Positions 9,452 through 17,600 of a stretch of 64,000 bases of DNA are shown here, piece by piece. The translations under genes were made by a program, and so were the position numbers. The notes beneath the pieces are model-generated. The model did not search any database. It saw only the letters and a program-made list of their open reading frames with translations, and had not been told where the DNA came from. Origin of the DNA: Bacteroidota bacterium (GTDB lineage Bacteria; Bacteroidota; Bacteroidia; NS11-12g; UBA955); the NCBI GenBank assembly GCA_016787485.1, contig JAEUUL010000004.1, positions 186,001 through 250,000 of the forward strand. The letters are read 5' to 3'. Positions within the stretch are counted from its first letter, which is position 1. Every line of letters begins with the position of its first letter.

Positions 9452-10689
9452 TTGGGGCTATAATAAATTACAGACGCTATTTCCGGGTTCAGCGTTGCCG
9501 CTGCGGTTTTCCTTATTTCATCCAGACTTGGTTTTCGGTAAGTCTCGGGCTCTTTATCCATTTCCTGCAACTGGCCTAGGTTCTCGTAAAAACACAACTT
9601 CTGTGCTTTGTTTATCAGGGTGGCTTTTTCAAACAGCAGGGAAGTGGTCACTTTGTTTTTGGCCATATCCAGTTGGGTTTCGGTAAGTTCAGCTCCGTGT
9701 ATGGCTTCATACATCACATGCATCAGTGCTTTTTCTGCATCAGCATGGCTAATGTCGTCGTTCAGTATCCCGTATAGGACAAACATACCTTCACTCAGCC
9801 CGCGCAGATAGAAGCACTCAGCTGCGTTGAACAGATGGTCTTTTTTTACCAGCTGCAGGTAAAGGGGAGAAATTTCAGAGGCACCCAGCATATCAGCAAA
9901 CAATTCCAGTTCTAAACTCCTGTGATCAGCAAATTCCGGACCGCGCCAGGCAATAAAAACGGCACGGTTCGGGCTCAGGTCTGTGGTTTCCAGCAATTGT
10001 CGGGCCACCGGGCGGGGCTCAGTCGGGTATATGTTTTTATTGATTTCCCCGGAACGGTCTATACCTCCATACCACTTTTCACACAGGGCCGTGGTTTCCT
10101 CCAGACTTACGTTTCCTGCCACACACAGCACGGCATTTGCCGGGTGATAGTGTTTGTAGAAAAAGGCCTCCACATCCTGCAGACTGGCTGTTTCAATATG
10201 GCCTATTTCCAGACCTATGGTGGGCCAGCGATAAGGGTGTGTTTTGTACAGCAGTCCCCGCAAATGGTGCCAAAGTTCACCAAACGGTGCATTGTAATAC
10301 CGTTGTCTGAACTCTTCTACAACGACCCCTTTCTGCACATCCAGGCTTTTCTGCGAAAAATCCAGCATCATCATTCGGTCTGATTCCAGCCAGAATGCAG
10401 TTTCTATGTTCTCTGCCGGGACAGTTATATAGTAATTCGTATAGTCGTTGTTGGTAAAGGCATTGTTGCTGCCACCGGCATTTTCCACGGCTTTGTCATA
10501 CTCAGCAATGTTTTTGCTGCCACCAAACATGAGGTGCTCAAACAGATGGGCAAATCCGGTTTTATCTGCCTGCTCGTCCCGTGCACCTACATTGTACAGC
10601 GTGTTCAGGACCACAACAGTGCTGTCCGCATCATAATGGTGGATGACACGCAAGCCATTTTTAAGCACAAACTGATTATATGCAATCAC
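9448..10689 (-). CDS. M16 (pitrilysin) family zinc peptidase, catalytic subunit
   Basis: A 413-residue zinc metallopeptidase. The inverted zinc motif HLFEH is at about residues 47-51, in FAHLFEHLMFGGS, and the downstream acidic ligand region follows (SLQDVEAFFYKHY). GGSNNAFTNNDYTNYY is family-typical. It lacks an export signal. With the overlapping downstream subunit it should form the two-chain clamshell protease that degrades peptides. The operon order, catalytic subunit then non-catalytic, is usual for this family. Confidence 0.92.
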   Translation of the reverse strand: MIAYNQFVLKNGLRVIHHYDADSTVVVLNTLYNVGARDEQADKTGFAHLFEHLMFGGSKNIAEYDKAVENAGGSNNAFTNNDYTNYYITVPAENIETAFWLESDRMMMLDFSQKSLDVQKGVVVEEFRQRYYNAPFGELWHHLRGLLYKTHPYRWPTIGLEIGHIETASLQDVEAFFYKHYHPANAVLCVAGNVSLEETTALCEKWYGGIDRSGEINKNIYPTEPRPVARQLLETTDLSPNRAVFIAWRGPEFADHRSLELELFADMLGASEISPLYLQLVKKDHLFNAAECFYLRGLSEGMFVLYGILNDDISHADAEKALMHVMYEAIHGAELTETQLDMAKNKVTTSLLFEKATLINKAQKLCFYENLGQLQEMDKEPETYRKPSLDEIRKTAAATLNPEIASVIYYSPK

Positions 10690-10723
10690 ACCACAAAGGT
10701 AGCGTATATCCGGCCTGCCGCTG

Positions 10724-12220
10724 CTAACGCACTATTTGCAGACTGCCGCTGATTGTTTTGTCCGCCGTGGTAGCCCGAAGGATATAAACGCCGGGACGGA
10801 AGCTGCTGATGTCAAAATGGAATGTGTTGGATTCTGTTCTTTCCAACCGCAGCAATCGGCCATCGGCACTGGATAAACTGATGTAGCCAGAGCCGGATAG
10901 GCCATGCAGCGTGAGGGTATTGGAAGCAGGATTGGGAAAAATGCGCAGTTGTTTTTCCGGCCATTTTGTGCTCAGACCTATGGATTGAAGAGAGGAATAA
11001 ATGAGAAAAGCGTCTTCACTTTTGCCTCCGCTGAAGAGATTTGTGCCAGTGCTCCCTGCAATGGCGATTTTGTCATCCCAAACAGAAATATCCCTGAATT
11101 CATTGTCTCTGTTGTCTCCCCAATGATAGTAGCGTTGCAAATTGCCACTGGTATCCACCACCCACAAAACCCCGTCATAGCCTCCGTTCGGTGCAATTGT
11201 GCCGGTGTTTGCCGCACCTGCCACCAGTATTTTTCCATCGGCCACCACTATGCCACGTGCCGTTTCCGCACCACTGCCACCCAGATACCGCACCCATTTA
11301 AGGTTGAGATCCGTGTCAAACTTTGCAAGCAGCAACTGCATATCCGATATGACCACCGGCTGGCTGTATCCGGTTACATAAACAGATTGGCCATCCCCGC
11401 ACAGTCCCAGTGGGTTTTGTATATCCAGCGCAGCTGCAAGTGAAGGCCCGAAAAGCACAGAATCCATTAATTCCAGCGTATTGCGGTTAAATTTTCCCAA
11501 AAAACACCTGCCATCGGCTATGTTGTTGATGCCGGAATGCCCATCCCACAATCCACAGGCGTAAAAAACCGTATCCTGAACATAAATATGACCATCCTGG
11601 TGTTCGGCATGGCCAGTGCTGGGATTGCCGAAGGTGCCGGATTTCAGTATGTTCAAAGAATAGTCCAGCCGGGCAAACCCCATGTCATAATTGCCTACTC
11701 CCGGAATGGCTTGTGCCCACCCTGTTACCAGTATGTCTTTGCCGTTTGGAACAATGTCGTCCATTTCATCATAACCGCCCGTGCCAAATGGAATTTCTTT
11801 GCTTTTCACCAGGCTTCCGGTGCCCGTATCCATTTTGAGGAGCAGCATGTTGCATTCGGTGGTCCAGTAAGGAATTTGCACATTCTGCCGTCCGCCCACA
11901 TACAGAAAACTGTCCCGTGCATGGCATACGAATGCATGCTGAAGACCTGCACCACCATAAGTACTTACCCATTTTTGACTGCCTGCCGGGTTGTATTTGT
12001 ATGTGAATACATCGTACTGCCGGTTTGTATTGGCAGAATCGACCGAGACTGGCCAATAGACGTTGCCTTTGTGGTCAAAATCCACACCCCAGCCTTCAGC
12101 GTTGCCCCCACTCAGGCTGCTTTTGCGCGTTTTTTGCCAAATGACCGGCAGGCTGGCTTGACCGCTTAATTCGCACACCGAACTGGTGAGCAGAAGCACT
12201 ATCAGGAGCAGTTTATTCAT
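10724..12220 (-). CDS. Secreted beta-propeller protein with type A T9SS sorting domain
   Basis: A 498-residue exported protein: signal peptide MNKLLLIVLLLTSSVCELSG, then repeated blade-like segments (GVDFDHKGNVYWP, SVYVTGYSQP, KILVAGAANTG, KIAIAGSTGTN) that suggest a seven- or eight-bladed propeller. The last ~75 residues are a type A sorting domain (LRIFPNPASNTLTL, then GVYILRATTADK and a terminal LQIVR). It is probably delivered to the cell surface or medium by T9SS. The binding target is unknown. It is followed by two more secreted-protein genes in the same direction. Confidence 0.85.
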   Translation of the reverse strand: MNKLLLIVLLLTSSVCELSGQASLPVIWQKTRKSSLSGGNAEGWGVDFDHKGNVYWPVSVDSANTNRQYDVFTYKYNPAGSQKWVSTYGGAGLQHAFVCHARDSFLYVGGRQNVQIPYWTTECNMLLLKMDTGTGSLVKSKEIPFGTGGYDEMDDIVPNGKDILVTGWAQAIPGVGNYDMGFARLDYSLNILKSGTFGNPSTGHAEHQDGHIYVQDTVFYACGLWDGHSGINNIADGRCFLGKFNRNTLELMDSVLFGPSLAAALDIQNPLGLCGDGQSVYVTGYSQPVVISDMQLLLAKFDTDLNLKWVRYLGGSGAETARGIVVADGKILVAGAANTGTIAPNGGYDGVLWVVDTSGNLQRYYHWGDNRDNEFRDISVWDDKIAIAGSTGTNLFSGGKSEDAFLIYSSLQSIGLSTKWPEKQLRIFPNPASNTLTLHGLSGSGYISLSSADGRLLRLERTESNTFHFDISSFRPGVYILRATTADKTISGSLQIVR

Positions 12221-12236
12221 AGCTCCCGGGTGAAAA

Positions 12237-14021
12237 TCATTTCACATTTCCACCCAGTTTGTTCACTTCGCTTTTCAGGCTTTCAATCTGTTGCTGTTGT
12301 TCCTGAATGGCTTTTGTCAGCAGGGCCACCATCTCGACATAGTTCACGCTTTTGAACTCAAACGGATTCTGATGACCCGGAGCTGCCAACTTGTTGGATT
12401 GCACCATTTCAGGCAACACCTTTTCAACTTCCTGTGCAATAAAACCGTAGTGAAGACCTTCAGCAAGATTCAGGGCTTTGTATTGGGCATCCTGAGTGCG
12501 GAACAGATACCTGCTCGGTTTTAGCTGCATGACTTTATCCAGGCCGCTGCTGATGGGTTGTATGTCTGTTTTCAGGCGGGCATCGCTGCTTTGGGTCCAT
12601 GTGCCGGTATACACTCCGTTGCCGCTGCAAACCACACCATAAGCCCCGGCTCCGCCAGCAGATCCCCATACACCGTAATTTCCTGTTCCGGCTCCTGTTC
12701 CCAGTCCGTAAACCCCGTAGGTGTATGTGCCGCCATAGCCCACCGCTGTTAGTCCGGCGTTGTATTTGGCCGAAGAACTGTTTGCGGTAGAGAATACACC
12801 GCTTACAAAACCAGTTCCTGAAACCTGCTGAAACTCGCCACCATTCACAGTTGCCAGATTCAGATAGGTCATGGAGTCCTTTTGTGTGTTGGTACTATAC
12901 ACATGCAGCGGACTTTTGGGCGTGGTGGTATTGTATCCTGTAAATCCGTTGGAATCGATACGCATACGTTCCACGTTGTTGGTACCAAACCGTATTCCCG
13001 CATTGGCCCAGTTCCATAAGTATCCGTGCAGATTGCTGCTGCTGGATCCGCCCATGGTCATTTCAAAACCATTTCCACTGCCGGAGTTGTTGTTGGTGAG
13101 GCGGATTCCGTTTTGTCCGGTGGTCCAGTGCACGTGGAGCCTGCGTCCCGGTGCTGATTTGCCTATGCCCACATTGTTGGGGGTGTTGTTGTATATGTCA
13201 TTGTTCACGCGGGTCCATACGCTGTTGATAACACCACTGGTAATGGAAACGCCTGTTCCGGCGGTAAGTGTGGAGTTGGATTCAGCGGCGGGTGCCCAGG
13301 CACTGCCGTTCCATTTCAGTACATCGCCGGAAGTGGCTCCGTTTTGTGCCAGTTTCAAAGCATTCCCGGTAACGCCATTTCCAGCCAGGGTGGCATCGGT
13401 AACCACGGTTTGTGTACCCCAGTCATCGCCACTGCCGCCACCTACATCCGCTGCGGGTGCCCACTGGCTGCCATTCCATTTCAGTACCTGGGTGGCACTG
13501 GCACCCGCTGCACTGATTTGGGCAGGGTCTATCACCCCTGTGGGTGCCAAATGGGCTGCTGTGTCGGATTTTGTGGCATGTGTAGCGTTAACTGCACTGC
13601 CGGCGCTGCCGGATGCGCCTGCCCACATGGCAAAAGGTACACTCATGAGTTGCTGGGTGCCTATGTTCACAAAGCTGGCTCCGCCATTGGGATCTGCTTC
13701 TGTTTTCAGGAACATTTTGCTGCTGCCCCATGCGCCGGGACCGGGGAAACTGCCACTGGTAACTGTACCGCCACCAATTTCCAGGTTTACCATGCCCTGC
13801 GTATTGTTTACCGTTTTGCTCTGGGTTTCTTCATACAGCAGCGTGCCGTTTGCGCTGTCGCGCAGCAGGCTGAAACGGAACGAAACAGTTGTGCCACTTG
13901 CTACCGGCGTACCCGAAGAGGTGCGCACTGCCGCCTGGTAGTTGAATTTGGATGGAGTCTGGCCAAGAACCTGACCCATACAGAAGAGGCCTGAGGCCAT
14001 CAGGAGGTAAATATGTTTCAT
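12237..14021 (-). CDS. Adhesin or tail-fibre-like protein with C-terminal S74 intramolecular chaperone
   Basis: Start chosen at the ATG at 14021, giving signal peptide MKHIYLLMASGLFCMGQVLG and a 594-residue protein; an upstream in-frame ATG lacks a signal sequence. Mature N-terminus TPSKFNYQAAVRTSSGTPV is typical of a Bacteroidota surface-protein family. The middle has Gly/Ala/Thr-rich repeats, including the duplicated module VLKWNGSAWAPAA / VLKWNGSQWAPAA. The last ~110 residues are a peptidase S74 chaperone (SSDARLKTDIQPI, HYGFIAQEVEKVLPEMV) that folds trimeric fibres and cuts itself off, ending in a coiled coil. S74 is best known from phage tail fibres, but the signal peptide and neighbours point to a cell-surface fibre. 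Confidence 0.85.
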   Translation of the reverse strand: MKHIYLLMASGLFCMGQVLGQTPSKFNYQAAVRTSSGTPVASGTTVSFRFSLLRDSANGTLLYEETQSKTVNNTQGMVNLEIGGGTVTSGSFPGPGAWGSSKMFLKTEADPNGGASFVNIGTQQLMSVPFAMWAGASGSAGSAVNATHATKSDTAAHLAPTGVIDPAQISAAGASATQVLKWNGSQWAPAADVGGGSGDDWGTQTVVTDATLAGNGVTGNALKLAQNGATSGDVLKWNGSAWAPAAESNSTLTAGTGVSITSGVINSVWTRVNNDIYNNTPNNVGIGKSAPGRRLHVHWTTGQNGIRLTNNNSGSGNGFEMTMGGSSSSNLHGYLWNWANAGIRFGTNNVERMRIDSNGFTGYNTTTPKSPLHVYSTNTQKDSMTYLNLATVNGGEFQQVSGTGFVSGVFSTANSSSAKYNAGLTAVGYGGTYTYGVYGLGTGAGTGNYGVWGSAGGAGAYGVVCSGNGVYTGTWTQSSDARLKTDIQPISSGLDKVMQLKPSRYLFRTQDAQYKALNLAEGLHYGFIAQEVEKVLPEMVQSNKLAAPGHQNPFEFKSVNYVEMVALLTKAIQEQQQQIESLKSEVNKLGGNVK

Positions 14022-14038
14022 AAAAAAGAGATGCTGAA

Positions 14039-14524
14039 TTATTTGGATATTACAAATTTTACCGCTTCGCTTCGGTTGTTTGCCGGTTCGGTCACTTTTA
14101 AGGTATACCACCCGCCGGATATGGCCTGCAGATTCAACACATGTTTTTGTCCCTGCCCTGCAAATACAGTTTCTGACAGCACAACTCTGCCCGCGGCATC
14201 TGTTACTTCCACACTGCGCTTGCCCGTTGTACCGGTAAAATCAATGTACATCAATCCGGTATTGGGGTTCGGATATGCCTTCCAGTCGCTGGCTGCAATG
14301 GTTTTTACACTGTTGGCTGCCGGATTCGGTTGTTGAAAACCCTGGGTTAATATTAAAGAACCGGTTGCACCGGTAGCTGTTACCGTTTCACCCACGGTCC
14401 AGCTCAGGGTTACACCTCCTGCTGTTCCCTCTCCACCGGTAGCGCCAATCACTTGTCGTTCAAGACTTTGACCTTGTGCCATTGCGGCTCCGCACAGAGC
14501 CAGTACTGTGAATATGGTTTTCAT
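14039..14524 (-). CDS. Small secreted protein with type A T9SS sorting domain
   Basis: A 161-residue protein from the ATG at 14524 (signal peptide MKTIFTVLALCGAAMAQG). The short mature region reads ERQVIGATGGEGTAGGVTLSWTVGETV, ending in GFQQPNP, a motif common in Bacteroidota proteins that are little more than a short beta segment plus a sorting domain (KAYPNPNTGLMYIDF, GWYTLKVTEPAN). It lies 17 bases upstream of the S74 gene in the same direction. The function is unknown; it may be a surface partner of the fibre. Confidence 0.85.
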   Translation of the reverse strand: MKTIFTVLALCGAAMAQGQSLERQVIGATGGEGTAGGVTLSWTVGETVTATGATGSLILTQGFQQPNPAANSVKTIAASDWKAYPNPNTGLMYIDFTGTTGKRSVEVTDAAGRVVLSETVFAGQGQKHVLNLQAISGGWYTLKVTEPANNRSEAVKFVISK

Positions 14525-14675
14525 AGATAATTTTCGAATTAACGACATTTTGTTGAAAAGGCAAATCATTTGCCCGGAGACACGCTGGAATTCCGTAAAA
14601 AATTTGCCGCTTAGTACTTTTTACTCATGCGCGGTATATTCCGTATGTTTTAATTCGCTGCTGGAGGGTAAAGGG

Positions 14676-17600
14676 TTGATTGCCATACAAGTTTGCATCA
14701 AAAGGAGCCTGCCGGGTTTGATACTCCTGCTGGGATTAAACCTGCAGGCACAAATCTATCCGGTATCGGCAAACCTTCAGGTAACACCCCCATTTCCCCT
14801 GGGTCTGGCTGACTATTCCGGCAGCACCGACAAGTTGTCCCTGCAGCTGCTGAACAAAGACCCCCTCACCACCCAGGTCACTGCCTATGTGGCATTAAAG
14901 CTGGAAGCCCCGGGCATTACCCTGCAAACCCGCAGCACTTACCGCCCCGGCACACCATTCAATCTGATTATAGGTACCCCCTTACTGCTCAATGGCACCG
15001 ACCTGCGGGAACTCTTTGATCCGGACAACATGGACTTTGCAGGCTACTCCCTCAGTGCCTACCGGCAGAATGGCAACCGCCTGCCGGAGGGGATATGGAA
15101 ACTGACCCTGCAGGCTTTCGATTTTCATACCCGCTTGCCGGTAAGTAACCAGGCCTTCGTCATGATGCAGGCTTTCCGGCATCCTCCGCCATTGCTCAAC
15201 TGGCCTGAAGAAAATGCCATTGTTCCCGCTTCGTTCCCGCAATACATCACTTTTCAGTGGACACCGAGGCACACGGGCAGCCTCAATGGTCTGCAGGCGC
15301 AGTACAAGTTCAGGTTGGCAGAAATACAACCTGCAGGCCGCCAACCCAACGAGGTGCTCAAATCTGTAAGTCCGCCTCTGTACGAAACACTTACGGATCA
15401 AACCATGCTGGTTTTTGGTCCTGCACTTCCGCAACTGATCGAAGGCCGCAGCTATGCCTGGCAGATTCAGGCTATTGACCCCAATGGAACCGATGCATTT
15501 GAAAATCAGGGATACAGTCAGGCACGGGCGTTTACCTGGGCTCCGCCTTGTCCGGTGCCTGGCAATGCCGGTTTGCAGTTGTCTCCGGGCGGACTTCTGC
15601 TTACCTGGCAACCCGATGCCATGCATTCCGCCTTTTGGGTGGAGTTCCGAAAAAAAGACGAACCTGTGTGGAAACAGGAAAAGGTTTCCGTGGCAAACTG
15701 GCAATCCTCATCCCTGCAGAAGAATACCGAATACCAGGTTCGGTTATATGGCGTTTGCCCACTGGGTATCAGTGACAAAACAGCTATACTTAATCTGCGC
15801 ACAGGAGGCAGCTCCAGCGAATGGGACACATGGGCAGATCAGAATTGTGGCAAACCCAGGCCAAAAGCAGATCTGAGCAATACAGCGCCTCTGGGTACCC
15901 TGCAAACCGGCGACACGGCCACAGCGTATGATTTTCCCCTTTACATCACACATATTGATGAAAACCATGGCAACGGGTATTTTACCGGCTCTGCCCTTAC
16001 CCGCACGCCGTTCACGGGCAAGATACCGGTGCCCTGCACGTTTGAAAAAGCCCGGTTCAATGCGGACCGGAAACTCATTGACGGGCATATTAAAATCGTA
16101 GAAACCCCTCTGGAAATCAGCAACCGCACTGTTGAACGCCTGGGTGAAAAATGGCGGGAATATTTCGGTGAGAACTGGAACCGCTGGCAAACGTATTCCT
16201 ACTCCGCACCTATTAGCAAAGTGCAGAAAGACAGTTGGGGCCGCATACGTATTTTCGGTGCTGGCGGGGAAGAATCTCTGTCTGGCGGTAAAAACATAGT
16301 CATTGCGGATGAGAATGGGGTGGAATGGTTCGTTTCTGCGGGTGGGGCCATATCGCCCGCAGAAGGCAAAAAGACCACACCGGTTGTGCCCGATTTGCGC
16401 GGCGGACAAGGCACACCCACTTCCATTCCGGGGGGCTTGCCCAGAATCCATTTCCATGCCCCGGTGGAAAATGGGTACGACGGATCTGAAATCCAGAAAA
16501 TCACGGCTGGCCGCCTTTATGACGAACTCAAGTGCTCCGACACGCTATACACGGTGGGCTGGAAATTGCTGCAAACGGGTCGTTATGACTCTGTTTACGC
16601 CTCGTTTCACCCGGGTAAAAAACCTACAGTACAGCCAGACAGTGTGCTGTTTTTGCGCAGCGATGGCACTGTTCTGAAATCCCGGCGTACCGGACCCGGC
16701 AGTTGGGTGGTATACCTCAGTGGCCGTCTGCACCTGCAAGCCGATGCCTTATGGGCAATGGCCTGGCGCAACGTAACAGGAAACCCCGCCCGGGTGCGAG
16801 AGGTATTGGGTAAAATCAACCTGATTACTGTGGATGTAAAGCGGGTCGTGATTTCGCTTGTTCAGGCAAACGGGCAATCCGTCAAACAAGACACGGTCTC
16901 CCTGTCGGCCTCCCTGAGGGAAATACTCAGACCGTATGGAGTCTATCCGGTGTTGCAGATTTCCAAGGATCTGCAGGTAAAAGGGTATGACCCGGAAAAA
17001 GACAAAATCACTATCTCGCGCAGTGCATGGCGCACCGCCTATGGTTCAGATCTGAACCGTTTTATCAATGCATGGCAAAGTACCCATCCATGGCAAAAAA
17101 ACCGACCGGCCACAGATACTGCCTGGTTTTTTATAACAGGAGCTGCGGCAGGAGGCGAGTCCGGCTATATGGGTTTGGGCAATCCCTATGGGTTCCTGTT
17201 TGCCGGCGGCACAGAACCTGCACCTTATACCATTGCCCACGAACTCTGCCATGGCCTGTTTGGTCTGGAGCACAGTTTTGGAGAAGACCCGTCCCGCGCC
17301 GGCAACAGTCAGAATCTCATGGATTATGCGCCCCCGTTCAGTCTGCTTCATGCCTTGCAATGGAAGCAAATTCACGAAGGATGTAACCTGAAAGAGCAGC
17401 TGCAGCAAACCAGCCAAACCTCGTCACGGGGCAAACTTGCAGTGGTGCAGAACGTGGAGCTGCTAAAGCCCTATGCCGTAAACGGTTACCTCACCTTTCT
17501 GGCCCCTTCAGGAATCCCCTTTTCTTTACCGGTGGATGGGTTGACCAAGTTGGCATTTAACCAGCCAGGCGACACTTATGGCAAAGCCGGTGGCAATTCA

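Noticed and set aside
13131..13140. CACGTG hexamer inside the S74 gene, and others near 11250, 29885 and 41867, as further parS sites
   Set aside because: Their flanking bases do not continue the palindrome (no GTTY/RAAC arms); single CACGTG hexamers are expected by chance.
12871..13994. Two long plus-strand frames (over 200 residues) opposite the S74 gene
   Set aside because: Produced by the repetitive Gly/Ala/Thr codons of the minus-strand gene; the translations are Pro/Cys/Val-rich with no domain.
12237..14021. S74 domain as evidence of a prophage
   Set aside because: No capsid, terminase, portal or integrase genes are nearby, and the protein has a signal peptide.
14508..14675. Upstream ATG starts for the giant toxin
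   Set aside because: They overlap the start of the divergent T9SS gene and place the signal peptide internally; the TTG at 14676 has a GGAGGG before it.
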